A DNA stretch of 64,000 nt from contig NZ_PVZF01000003.1 of assembly GCF_003002055.1 (NCBI RefSeq), positions 248,001 to 312,000 on the forward strand, written 5' to 3'. Every line of letters starts with the position of its first letter. Position 1 is the first letter of the stretch. This DNA comes from Kineococcus rhizosphaerae. GTDB lineage: Bacteria; Actinomycetota; Actinomycetes; Actinomycetales; Kineococcaceae. Under the pieces are notes generated by a model, which saw only the letters and a program-made list of their open reading frames with translations, did no database searches and was not told where the DNA came from. Below are positions 33,371 to 41,805 of this stretch, piece by piece. Both the position numbers and the translations under genes were made by a program.

Positions 33371-34326
33371 GCGCGGGCCGTCCGGCTGAGGTCGACCCGG
33401 GGGTCGAGCAGGGTGTACACGACGTCGGTGAGGATGCCGACGACCACGACGAACAGCGCCACGAAGAGGGTGACCCCCTGGATGGTGGGGAAGTCGCGGG
33501 CGAAGATCGAGTTGATCATCAGCGAGCCCAGGCCGGGCAGGGCGAAGACGCGTTCGATGACGAGGGAGCCGCCCACCAGGTACCCGAGGTTCACCCCGAC
33601 GATGGAGACGGTGGGGATCGCGGCGTTGCGCAGGACGTGACCGCGGAACAGCTGCACGCCGGCGGCCCCCTTCATCTTGGCGGTCCCCACGTACTCCGAG
33701 CCCAGCACCGAGATCATCGACGACCGGAGGCTGCGGATGATCGTGGGGGACATGGCGATCGCGAGCGTCACCGCGGGCAGGAACAGGTGGTACAGGTGCT
33801 CCAGGGCGGTGTCGCCGTACCCGCCGACGGGGAACGCGCGCAGGCTGACGCCCAGCAGCAGGATCAGCATGATGCCGACCCAGAACTGCGGCATGCCCTG
33901 ACCCAGCAGCGTGAAGCCGCGCACCCCGAGGTCGCGGGCGCCGCCGGGCCGGAAGGCCGCGAGCGCCGCCAGCGGCACGCTGATGGCCAGCGCCAGGACG
34001 AGGGCGTACAGCAGCAGGGACAGGGTCACCGGGATCGCCTCGAGCACGAGCTGGGTGACGGGGAGCTGGTAGGTCAGGCTGGTGCCGAGGTCGCCGTGCA
34101 CGAGCTGGCCGAGGAACAGCAGGTACTGCCGCCACAGCGGCTCGTCGAGACCGAGCCGGGCGGTCAGCGCGGCGACGCTCTCCTGCGTCGCGCGCTCCCC
34201 CAGCAGGGCCACCGCCGCGTTGCCGGGCAGCAGGTGGGCCAGGAGGAAGACGATGAGCGTGACGCCGAAGGCGACGGGGATGGACTGCACGAGACGGCCG
34301 GGGATGAACCGCAGACGGTGGCTCAC
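33367..34326 (-). CDS. Peptide ABC importer permease, DppB type
   Basis: 319 residues from GTG 34326. Starts with RLVQSIPVAFGVTLIVFLL and LLPG as in DppB/OppB, six spans, EAA loop TAKMKGAAGVQLFRGHVLRN and RVFALPGLGSLMINSI. Its gene is separated from the binding-protein gene by 90 bp that contain a strong hairpin. Confidence 0.92.
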   Translation of the reverse strand: MSHRLRFIPGRLVQSIPVAFGVTLIVFLLAHLLPGNAAVALLGERATQESVAALTARLGLDEPLWRQYLLFLGQLVHGDLGTSLTYQLPVTQLVLEAIPVTLSLLLYALVLALAISVPLAALAAFRPGGARDLGVRGFTLLGQGMPQFWVGIMLILLLGVSLRAFPVGGYGDTALEHLYHLFLPAVTLAIAMSPTIIRSLRSSMISVLGSEYVGTAKMKGAAGVQLFRGHVLRNAAIPTVSIVGVNLGYLVGGSLVIERVFALPGLGSLMINSIFARDFPTIQGVTLFVALFVVVVGILTDVVYTLLDPRVDLSRTARA

Positions 34327-34385
34327 CGTCCCACCTCCTTGTTCTCCGTGGTCTCCGTGGTGGGGAGTCGGGTCGGGGTGTGCGG

Positions 34386-34410
34386 GCGGGGGCGCGGTGC
34401 GCGCCCCCGC
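34386..34410 (-). terminator. Intercistronic hairpin after the peptide-binding lipoprotein
   Basis: Perfect 11-bp GC stem (34386-34396 with 34400-34410) and a 3-nt loop, right after the binding-protein stop. No T-run. Probably a partial terminator or mRNA stabiliser that lets the binding protein be made in excess over the membrane parts. Confidence 0.6.
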
Positions 34411-34416
34411 CTGCGC

Positions 34417-35979
34417 TCACTTCTTCTTCGAGACGTCCTGGAGCAGGTAGCCGCCCAGCGGGGTCACCTGGAAGCCCTGCACGGCGTCGGTCGTGGCGTA
34501 CACGTACGGCGAGTAGTACAGGTAGGCCAGGAACGCGTCCTCGCTCGTCTTCTGCTGGAGCTGGGTGTACAGCGCCTGGCGCTTCGCGTCGTCGGTCTCC
34601 TTCTGCGCCTGGGCGTTCAGGGCGATGACGTCGGGGTTGTCGTAGGACGTGAACGCGGACTTCGAGCCGCCCTGCGGGTCGACGGCGAAGGACGTCCACT
34701 GGTCGGGGTCGGGGATGTCCATGGTCCACGCCGACAGCGTCATGTCGAAGTCGGAGGCCAGGCGCGCCTGCTTGTTGGCGGTCGGGTCGAGCTGCTTGAT
34801 CTCCATCGTGATGCCGATGTCCTTCAGCTCCGACTGCATGATCTGCGCGACCGACGCCTGGTTGGGGTTCCCGGAGGCGATGAGCAGGGTGGTGGTGAAA
34901 CCACCGGGCTCGGAGGACTGCGCGAGTTCGGCCTTCGCCTTGGCGACGTCGAACATCAGGCCGCCGGCCTTGGCGTCGTAGTACGGGGTGCCGGGCGAGA
35001 GCAGGGAGTTCGCGACCTCGCCGTTGCCGAACAGGACGGCCTTGACGAGCGACTGGCGGTCGATGGCGTAGGAGATCGCCCGGCGGACGTGGACGTCGTC
35101 GAACGGGGCGCGCGCCTGGTTGAAGGCGACGTAGTCGATCTGGGTCGAGGGGTAGGTCTCGGCCTTCACCCCGCCGGCGGCCTTGAGCGAGGCCAGGCTC
35201 GACCAGTCCGGGGTGTCGTCGATGTCGATCTGGCCGCCCTGGACCTGCAGCTTGCGGGTGTTGGCGTCGGGGACGACGTTCCACTGCACGCTGGACAGGT
35301 ACGGCTTGCCCTTCTGCCAGTACTTGCCGTTGGCGGTCAGCTTGAGCGACTGACCCTTCTTCCAGCCCGACCAGACGAACGGGCCGGTGCCCACGGGCGC
35401 GGTGTAGAACTCCTCGGCGGTCTTGCCGCCGTAGTCCTTCGGGATGACGCCGTTGGAGAAGATGGACAGGTCCGCGATGAGCGGGGCCCACGGGTACTTG
35501 AGCTTGACGGTGACGGTGTGGTCGTCGGTGGCCTCGACGGAGTCGATGGCGGCGTTGACGAAGCCCCAGCCCGAGGCGCCGGTCTTGGTGTTCTCGTCGA
35601 GGGAGAACTTGACGTCCGCGGCGGTCATCGGGGTGCCGTCGGAGAACGTGACGTCCTGGCGCAGCGGGATCGTGTACGTGAGCTGGTCGTCGGAGATGGT
35701 GTAGCCCGTGGCCAGCCAGGGTTCGAGCTTCGTGCCGTCGGGGCTGGAGTGGAACAGGGGTTCCATGATCTGCTCCATCACGCGGATGGAGTTGTTGTCG
35801 AACGTCGTCGTCTTGTCCATGGCGATGATGTCCGCGGACCGCGCCATGGTCAGGTCGCCGCCCTTGACGGGTGCTCCTCCCGCGTCGGCGCTGTCGTCGC
35901 TGCCGGCCGCGCCGCACCCGCCGAGGGCCAGCGCCATCGTCAGGGCCAGTGCTCCGACCACTCCGAACCGTGTTCTCAT
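34417..35979 (-). CDS. Peptide/nickel-type ABC substrate-binding lipoprotein (SBP family 5)
   Basis: 520 residues from ATG 35979. Lipoprotein signal with lipobox LGGC (Cys22). SBP_bac_5 features: GYTISDDQLTYTIPLRQDVTFSDGTP, TAADVKFSLDE, TGPFVWSGWKKGQ, and VRRAISYAIDRQSLVKAVLFG. Tethered outside the membrane; delivers di- or oligopeptides, or other amphiphilic solutes, to the permeases encoded next. First gene of the long minus-strand cluster, with the promoter presumably in the ~200 bp to its right. Confidence 0.92.
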   Translation of the reverse strand: MRTRFGVVGALALTMALALGGCGAAGSDDSADAGGAPVKGGDLTMARSADIIAMDKTTTFDNNSIRVMEQIMEPLFHSSPDGTKLEPWLATGYTISDDQLTYTIPLRQDVTFSDGTPMTAADVKFSLDENTKTGASGWGFVNAAIDSVEATDDHTVTVKLKYPWAPLIADLSIFSNGVIPKDYGGKTAEEFYTAPVGTGPFVWSGWKKGQSLKLTANGKYWQKGKPYLSSVQWNVVPDANTRKLQVQGGQIDIDDTPDWSSLASLKAAGGVKAETYPSTQIDYVAFNQARAPFDDVHVRRAISYAIDRQSLVKAVLFGNGEVANSLLSPGTPYYDAKAGGLMFDVAKAKAELAQSSEPGGFTTTLLIASGNPNQASVAQIMQSELKDIGITMEIKQLDPTANKQARLASDFDMTLSAWTMDIPDPDQWTSFAVDPQGGSKSAFTSYDNPDVIALNAQAQKETDDAKRQALYTQLQQKTSEDAFLAYLYYSPYVYATTDAVQGFQVTPLGGYLLQDVSKKK

Positions 35980-36062
35980 CGGGAGCCTCACTCGTCTCTG
36001 CACCCGCGAGGGCGCCGGGGGTTTCGTGGTGGGACAGGGGGACGTGCACCACAGCTGCACCG

Positions 36063-36080
36063 CTGTAGCGATGGTTACAG
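36063..36080. promoter_or_regulatory. Imperfect dyad upstream of the peptide-importer cluster
   Basis: CTGTA, eight bases, TACAG, in the most AT-rich part of the 206-bp gap between the divergent binding-protein gene (start 35979) and the flavoprotein gene (start 36186). A possible operator for the cluster's RpiR regulator; only one copy seen, so weak. Confidence 0.35.
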
Positions 36081-36185
36081 TAGCCCCAGATTTTGTCCAT
36101 CTTGTTACGTTCGGGATACGTCGGTGTCACGGTCGCGCCGCCCACCTCCCGTCCGGCCGGCTCGCCTGCGGGGCAGACTGCGCCC

Positions 36186-37718
36186 GTGGACCACGGACGA
36201 CCGACCCGCCGAGCGCTGCTCGCCACCGGACTCGCCCTCGCGACCGCGGGCTGCACCGACGGCGGTGCGCAGAGCCCACCCACCCCGGGAGGCGGTCCCA
36301 GCAGCGGTCCCAGCAGCGGTCCCAGCACCCCACCGACGACACCCGGCTGGTCGGACCTGCAGGTCTCCGGCGGCCTCGCCCGCCCGGGCCAGGCCGGGTA
36401 CGACCCCTCGACCCTGCTCTACAACCCGCGCTTCTCCCCCGCCCCGCAGGCGATCGCGCGCTGCCGCACCGCCGACGACGTCGCGGCGTGCGTGCGGTAC
36501 GCGGGGCGGACCGGCACCGGACTGCGGCTGCGCGCGGGCGGGCACTCCTACGGGGGCTGGTCGGCCGGTGACGGTCTGGTCGCCGACCTGACCGGGATGG
36601 ACGCGGTGGAACTCGCCGACGACGGCCGCAGCGCCCGGATCGGCGCCGGAGCGCGGCTCGTCGACGTCTACACCGCCCTCGGCGCGCGGGGGGTCGCGAT
36701 CGGGGCGGGGTCCTGCCCGACGGTGGGTTTCAGCGGGCTCACCCTCGGCGGGGGCGTCGGGGTCCTGGCCCGCTCGTTCGGGCTGACGTGCGACCAGGTC
36801 CGCTCGATCGACGTCGTGACCGCCGACGGGACGTCCCGCACGGTCGACGCCGGGAACGACCCCGACCTGTTCTGGGCGCTGCGCGGCGGGGGTGGCGGGA
36901 TCGCCGCCGTCACGTCGTGGACGGTCGCGGTGCGGCCCGCGCCGGAGGTGACCGTGTTCTTCCTGCGCTGGGACCTGTCGCAGGGGGCCGACGTCCTCGG
37001 GGCCTGGCAGCGGTGGTCGGCGCAGGCCCCCCGCGAACTGTGGTCGACGTGCAAGCTGCTCGTGAACCCCGCCGACGGGGACCGGGTGCAGGTCTCCGGG
37101 GCGTGGACGGGGTCCGCGGCGCTCGACCTGTCGGGCCTGCTCGCCGGCCTGCCGAAGCCCGCCGCGACCTCCCGCCGGGCCCTGGGCTACACCGACGCGA
37201 TGCTCTACGAGGCCGGGTGCTCGGGGCTGGACGCGCAGGCGTGCACCGCGCGGGCGCTGGACGCGCAGCACCGGCAACCGTTCGCCGCGACCAGCTCGAT
37301 GCTCGGCGCGCAACTGCCGCAGGCCGGGCTCGACGCGGCCCTCGCCGCGGTGCGGACGATCTCAGCGCCCGAGGGGACGGTCGAGGCGGGGATGTCGTTC
37401 GACGCCCTCGGCGGTGCCGTCACCGACGTCGCCCCGGACGCGACCGCGTTCCCCTGGCGCACGGCGCTGGCCACCGTCCAGCACACCGCCACCTGGACGG
37501 GGACGCGCACCCCGGAACCGTTCGACGCCGTCGTCGCCGGCACCCGGCGGGCGCTGGAACCCTGGACGGGGACCGCGGCGTACGTGAACTACGCCGACGC
37601 GGGGCTGCCCGACCGGGCCGCGGCCTGCTGGGGCGAGAACCGCGCGCGGTTGCGGCAGGTCGCGGCCGCGGTGGACCCGGACCGGGTGTTCGCGTTCCCC
37701 GGGTCGGTCACCGCGTGA
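36186..37718 (+). CDS. Tat-exported FAD-linked oxidase (BBE-like), lipoprotein
   Basis: 510 residues from GTG 36186. Twin-Arg signal (RPTRRALLATG) ending in a lipobox with Cys23, then a Gly/Pro/Ser linker. FAD-binding PCMH domain with the His120 flavin site in AGGHSYGG and Cys177 in GSCPTVG, the pair that gives bicovalent flavin in berberine-bridge/glucooligosaccharide oxidase enzymes. C-terminal BBE segment YVNYADAGLPD. Probably oxidises a sugar or alcohol outside the cell, with folded export fitting the cofactor. Its 3' end overlaps the convergent gene by 11 bp. Confidence 0.88.
   Translation: MDHGRPTRRALLATGLALATAGCTDGGAQSPPTPGGGPSSGPSSGPSTPPTTPGWSDLQVSGGLARPGQAGYDPSTLLYNPRFSPAPQAIARCRTADDVAACVRYAGRTGTGLRLRAGGHSYGGWSAGDGLVADLTGMDAVELADDGRSARIGAGARLVDVYTALGARGVAIGAGSCPTVGFSGLTLGGGVGVLARSFGLTCDQVRSIDVVTADGTSRTVDAGNDPDLFWALRGGGGGIAAVTSWTVAVRPAPEVTVFFLRWDLSQGADVLGAWQRWSAQAPRELWSTCKLLVNPADGDRVQVSGAWTGSAALDLSGLLAGLPKPAATSRRALGYTDAMLYEAGCSGLDAQACTARALDAQHRQPFAATSSMLGAQLPQAGLDAALAAVRTISAPEGTVEAGMSFDALGGAVTDVAPDATAFPWRTALATVQHTATWTGTRTPEPFDAVVAGTRRALEPWTGTAAYVNYADAGLPDRAAACWGENRARLRQVAAAVDPDRVFAFPGSVTA
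36294..36329 (+). repeat. 12-bp tandem repeat coding the linker of the flavoprotein
   Basis: Three units of GGTCCCAGCAGC (third with one change) encoding GPSS-GPSS-GPST between the lipobox and the FAD domain. In-frame unit, so copy-number change would only alter linker length. Confidence 0.85.
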
Positions 37719-38265
37719 CGGTCGTGATCGTCGGGCACCCCGCCCCGGTGGGGTTCGTGTACTGCTCGGCGTCGGCGAACACGGCGTCGGACACGCTGGG
37801 CGTGCCCCCGACAACGACCACGAGGCAGGGCTGCAGGCGCTGGAGCTCGGCGCGGCTGGCGGCGGGCAGGCGGTCGCGCTCGGTGAGCAGGACCGGGCCG
37901 AGGCCGTTCGCCGAGGGCCCGACGGCCAGCGCGTCCGGCAGCGAGGTCCCCGACGCCAGGAAGACGACGGACGCGGTCCCGGGGCGCCACGTCAGGAAGG
38001 ACACCTCGGCGGCCGTCTCGTAGCGGTCGCGACCGGAGACGCGGACGTTGCCCCTGGGCGACAGCGCGGACCGCGTGCCCGCCCCCGTCGTCGAGGACGC
38101 CTCGGCCGCCACGGCCGAGCGCAGCTGCCGCAGCGGCTCGGCGGCCCGGGCGCGGGTGCCGTCCGGCGCGGACGGGTCGTCGGCGGCGGAGGCCGAGCCC
38201 GCACCGGCGAGGACGGCGGTGGACAGGCCGACGGCGGCGAGGACGGCGACGGTCTTGGTGCGCAC
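37708..38265 (-). CDS. Secreted protein with one cell-wall-binding repeat (CW_binding_2)
   Basis: 185 residues from GTG 38265. Signal peptide with hydrophobic core AVLAAVGLSTAVLAG and cleavage near SASA. After a ~60-residue spacer comes a single CW_binding_2 unit: RVSGRDRYETAAEVS, VVFLASGTSLPDALAVGP, GPVLLTERDRLP, VVVVGGTPSVSD. Such repeats usually come in threes and bind wall polymers, so this is a minimal version with no attached enzyme domain. Its stop lies inside the end of the convergent flavoprotein gene. Confidence 0.85.
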   Translation of the reverse strand: MRTKTVAVLAAVGLSTAVLAGAGSASAADDPSAPDGTRARAAEPLRQLRSAVAAEASSTTGAGTRSALSPRGNVRVSGRDRYETAAEVSFLTWRPGTASVVFLASGTSLPDALAVGPSANGLGPVLLTERDRLPAASRAELQRLQPCLVVVVGGTPSVSDAVFADAEQYTNPTGAGCPTITTVTR

Positions 38266-38509
38266 GGGGTCTCCGGACGGTTCGAGGGACGGGCCGGCGG
38301 TCGCCGTCCGTGCGACGAGGGTCGGGGAGCCGGCCACCGCACAGCCACGTCCCGGCTGCGCGCAGCGCCCGAACGAGGGGACGCGTCACCCGGCTCCGGG
38401 AACGCCCCGGGCGGAGCGTGGCGGCAGTTGACCGTCCGTGACTCCTCCGGGACCGTGCCGTCCACACCGCCGTGAGGCCGCCGCACCCCACCCCGGGGAG
38501 GATGCCCCC

Positions 38510-39436
38510 GTGAGCTCCAGGGAACTCGTCGTGCTCGGGACCGCCGGTCAGGCCCCCACCCGGACGCGGAACCACAACGGCTACCTGCTGCGCTGGGACG
38601 GCACCTCCGTGCTGTTCGACCCCGGCGAGGGGATCCAGCGGCAGATGCTGCACGCCGGGGTCTCCTCACCGCGCATCGAGCGCATCTGCGTCACCCACCG
38701 GCACAACGACCACTGCCTCGGGATCCCCGGGGTCCTGAACCGCATGGCGCAGGACGCCCCCGGGCGCTCCGTCACGCTGCACGGACCGGCCGACGCGGCC
38801 GTCCACCTGCGCAACCTCGCGATCGTGGCGCAGGCCCAGGTGCAGGTGGAGGTCGTCGGCGTCCCCGAGCTCGACGAGCTCGTCCCCGTCGCCGACGTCG
38901 CCGGCGCCCACCTGAGCGCCCGGGCCCTGGACCACCGCGTCCCGGCGATCGGATACCGGCTGGCCGAACCCCCCGGCACCACGTTCTCGGCCGCCGCGCT
39001 CGCGGCCGCCGGCATCAGCGGACCCGACGTCGGGCGCCTGCAGCGCGAGGGGGAACTGCGCGGCGTCCGGCTCGCCGACGTGAGCACCACCCGGCCCGGG
39101 CAGGTCTTCGCCTTCGTCATGGACACCCGCGTCTGCCCCGCGATCGGCGAGGTCGTCGCCGACGCCGACCTCGCCGTCCTGGAGTGCACCTACGCCCACC
39201 GCGACGTCGACCTCGCCCGCACCCGCGGTCACCTCACGGCCCGGCAGGCCGGCGAGATCGCCGCGCGCGCGGGCGTGCGGACCCTGCTGCTCACGCACTT
39301 CTCCCGGCGCTACGACACCGCCGAGCTCGGGCGGGAGGCGCGCGACGCCGTCGCCGCCCTCGGCGGCTCCACGCTCGTGCACGTCGCCCAGGACCTCGAC
39401 GTCGTCCCGCTGCCCACCCGCGCGGCCCGGGGGTAG
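38510..39436 (+). CDS. Ribonuclease Z-like metallo-beta-lactamase fold hydrolase
   Basis: 308 residues from GTG 38510 (GGGAGGA upstream). RNase Z marks: LVVLGTAGQAPTRTRNHNGYLL, GEGIQRQM, zinc motif THRHNDHCLGIPGVLNRM (HxHxDH), AFVMDT, and LLTHFSRRY at the end. RNase Z cuts the 3' trailer from tRNA precursors in the cytosol; length is the short bacterial form. Divergent from the wall-binding protein, not in an evident operon. Confidence 0.88.
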   Translation: MSSRELVVLGTAGQAPTRTRNHNGYLLRWDGTSVLFDPGEGIQRQMLHAGVSSPRIERICVTHRHNDHCLGIPGVLNRMAQDAPGRSVTLHGPADAAVHLRNLAIVAQAQVQVEVVGVPELDELVPVADVAGAHLSARALDHRVPAIGYRLAEPPGTTFSAAALAAAGISGPDVGRLQREGELRGVRLADVSTTRPGQVFAFVMDTRVCPAIGEVVADADLAVLECTYAHRDVDLARTRGHLTARQAGEIAARAGVRTLLLTHFSRRYDTAELGREARDAVAALGGSTLVHVAQDLDVVPLPTRAARG

Positions 39437-39445
39437 CGTCCCGGC

Positions 39446-39571
39446 ATGAGCACCCACCCGTTCGACCCCGCCGACCCGCCCGTCCCCGAGCTGGAGGACG
39501 ACGAGGACGTCCCTCCCCGCCCCGAGGAGGACGCCGCCGACGCCGCCCGGGACGACACCGGGGGACGGTGA
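39446..39571 (+). CDS. Small acidic protein, 41 residues
   Basis: ATG 39446 begins 9 bp after the RNase Z stop. The product is very acidic and Pro-rich (many Asp/Glu, one Arg-rich spot) and probably disordered. No family recognised; proximity to the RNase Z gene suggests co-transcription. Could be a spurious frame, but the composition and spacing look like a real short gene. Confidence 0.4.
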   Translation: MSTHPFDPADPPVPELEDDEDVPPRPEEDAADAARDDTGGR

Positions 39572-39682
39572 CGGCAGGCACCCGGACGGGGGACACCGCG
39601 TCAAGGCCCCCCGGGGCGCTCCCGAACCCCACAGGGAGGAGCGCGGCCACGGGGGCCGCCGGCAGCGGCGAGGTGGTCGGTC

Positions 39683-41782
39683 ATGGACGAGCGGTGCACG
39701 GACCCGGCCGCCGAGGTCGAGCGGTTGCGCGCCCAGCTCGACGCCGAACGCCGGCAGGCCGCGAGCGAGCGCGCGAACCTCGTGACGCTCCTGGAGAACA
39801 TCCCCACCGGCATCTGCGAGTTCTCCGACGAGAACTCCCTGGTCTGGGCCAACCGCGCCTTCCGGGACATGGTCGGCCTGGGGATGGACCGCCTCACCGG
39901 TGACGGCTGGCGGGCCACGGTCCACCCCGACGACGCCGGGATCCCCGCGCGGGCCGTCCGGACCCCCGGGGGTCTGCGCGCCGGCATCCGGCACGTCGAC
40001 GTCGACGGCGGGATCCACCACTGCGACAGCACCGTCGTCCTGCTGACGTCCACCGACGCGCAGGGCCGCGAGGTCGTCCGCCCGCTGGTCAACGTCCACG
40101 AGGTCACCCCGATCCACCACGCCACCGAGGCCGCCCTCGCCGAGGAGCGCCGGTTCCGCGCCCTGTTCGACTCCTCCCCCATCGGCATCGCCGTCAGCGA
40201 CGGCCAGGACGTCGTCAGCGACCTCAACCCCGCCTGGGCCCGCATGCTGCGCGTCGACCCGGCCCTCGTGCTCGGCCGGGTGTTCCAGGAGGTCCACCCC
40301 CCGTTCGCCGAGGCGCTCGACCGCGAGGCGATCCGCGCCGGCCTCGCCGCCGACGGCCGGTACGAGTGGCAGGGGTGGATGCCCCGGTTCGACGGGACCC
40401 GGTTCTGGGCGCACCTCGTCGTGTCGTACTCCGTCGACGCGCTCGGCAACCCGGTCGTCGTCTCCCAGGTCCAGGACCACGACGAGGTGCACCGGGGCCG
40501 CGAGGCGCTCGCCCACGCCGCCCGGCACGACATCCTCACCGACCTGCCGAACCGGGCGAGCATCCTGGAGACGTTGCAGGGCATGCTGACCCGCACCGCG
40601 GACGGCCCCGAGCAGGTCGGTGTCCTGTTCTGCGACCTCGACCGCTTCAAGGTCGTCAACGACTCGCTCGGGCACGCCGCCGGGGACGAGCTGCTCGTCG
40701 CCGTGGCCGACCGGCTGCGGGCGGGCCTGCGCGAGGGCGACCACGTCGGCCGGCTCGGCGGCGACGAGTTCGTCGTCCTGCTCGACGAGCTCACCGGCCC
40801 CCAGGACGCCGTCCGCGTCGCGGAGCGGCTGCGCGCCTCGCTCGAGGAGGACGTCGACCTCGCCGGGCACCCGGTGCGCTGCGGCATCAGCATCGGCATC
40901 GCCCTGTCGGACCCGGACGGGCCGCCCGCGACCGCGGCCGCGCTGCTGCGCGACGCCGACACCGCCATGTACCGGGCCAAGAACCGCAGCCGGGGTGGTT
41001 TCCAGCTCTTCGCCCCCGCGATGCACGAGGAGGCCGTCGCCCGCCTCGAGCTCGAGGACGACCTGCGGCGCGCCGTCGAGCAGGACGAGTTCGTCGTGCA
41101 CTACCAGCCGATCGCCCGCCTGGAGGACGGGGCGCGGATGGCGTTCGAGGCGCTCGTGCGCTGGCAGCACCCCGAGCGCGGCACCCTCGGACCCGAGACG
41201 TTCCTCGACGCCGCGGTGGAGTGCGGGCTGACCCCGGCGATCGACTCCTCCGTGCTGAACCAGGTGGCCACGTTCCTGGTGACCCACCCCACCGAGATCG
41301 TCGCCGTCAACGTCTCCGCGCAGCGCCTCGACGGGACGTTCGGCGACGCCGTCGCCCGCGCCCTGGCCCGGGTCGGCGCCGCCGGGTACCGCCTCATGGT
41401 GGAACTGCGCGAGTCGGCGCTGCTGACCGACGACACCCAGCTCGCCGCGGAACTGCACGACCTGGAGTCCCTGGGCGTCACGGTCATCGTCGACGACTTC
41501 GGCACGGGCAGCAGCGTCCTCACGTCGCTGCACGAGCTGCCGGTCCGCGGGCTGAAGATGGGCACCGCGTTCACGGCGGGCCTGCCCGGCAACCGCCGGA
41601 TGGTCGCGAGCATCCTCGGCCTGGCCGACGGGCTGGACGTGGAGTGCATCGCGACGGGCGTCGAGACGGCCGAGCAGGCCCAGTTCCTGCGCGAGGCCGG
41701 GTGGCACGCCGCGCAGGGCTGGTTCTTCGGCGGGGTGGCCCCGGAGAGCCACTGGTTCCCCGTCGTCCTGCCGCTGGACTGA
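39683..41782 (+). CDS. PAS-PAS-GGDEF-EAL c-di-GMP signalling protein with altered EAL site
   Basis: 699 residues, no membrane segment. Short N-terminal coiled coil (8-35), PAS 1 (~33-145), PAS 2 (~150-270), GGDEF (~280-445) with intact GGDEF at 359-363, EAL (~455-695). The EAL triplet (489-491), Asn543, Glu574, DDFGTG (604-609), Lys625 and Gln678 are present. However the KID motif reads KMG (Asp to Gly627) and AEGVE reads ATGVE (Glu to Thr658), positions needed for metal and base function in active phosphodiesterases. Likely a cyclase with a regulatory or weak EAL domain; the PAS ligand is unknown. Confidence 0.9.
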   Translation: MDERCTDPAAEVERLRAQLDAERRQAASERANLVTLLENIPTGICEFSDENSLVWANRAFRDMVGLGMDRLTGDGWRATVHPDDAGIPARAVRTPGGLRAGIRHVDVDGGIHHCDSTVVLLTSTDAQGREVVRPLVNVHEVTPIHHATEAALAEERRFRALFDSSPIGIAVSDGQDVVSDLNPAWARMLRVDPALVLGRVFQEVHPPFAEALDREAIRAGLAADGRYEWQGWMPRFDGTRFWAHLVVSYSVDALGNPVVVSQVQDHDEVHRGREALAHAARHDILTDLPNRASILETLQGMLTRTADGPEQVGVLFCDLDRFKVVNDSLGHAAGDELLVAVADRLRAGLREGDHVGRLGGDEFVVLLDELTGPQDAVRVAERLRASLEEDVDLAGHPVRCGISIGIALSDPDGPPATAAALLRDADTAMYRAKNRSRGGFQLFAPAMHEEAVARLELEDDLRRAVEQDEFVVHYQPIARLEDGARMAFEALVRWQHPERGTLGPETFLDAAVECGLTPAIDSSVLNQVATFLVTHPTEIVAVNVSAQRLDGTFGDAVARALARVGAAGYRLMVELRESALLTDDTQLAAELHDLESLGVTVIVDDFGTGSSVLTSLHELPVRGLKMGTAFTAGLPGNRRMVASILGLADGLDVECIATGVETAEQAQFLREAGWHAAQGWFFGGVAPESHWFPVVLPLD

Positions 41783-41805
41783 CCCCGCCCGCCCCCACGG
41801 CCCGC

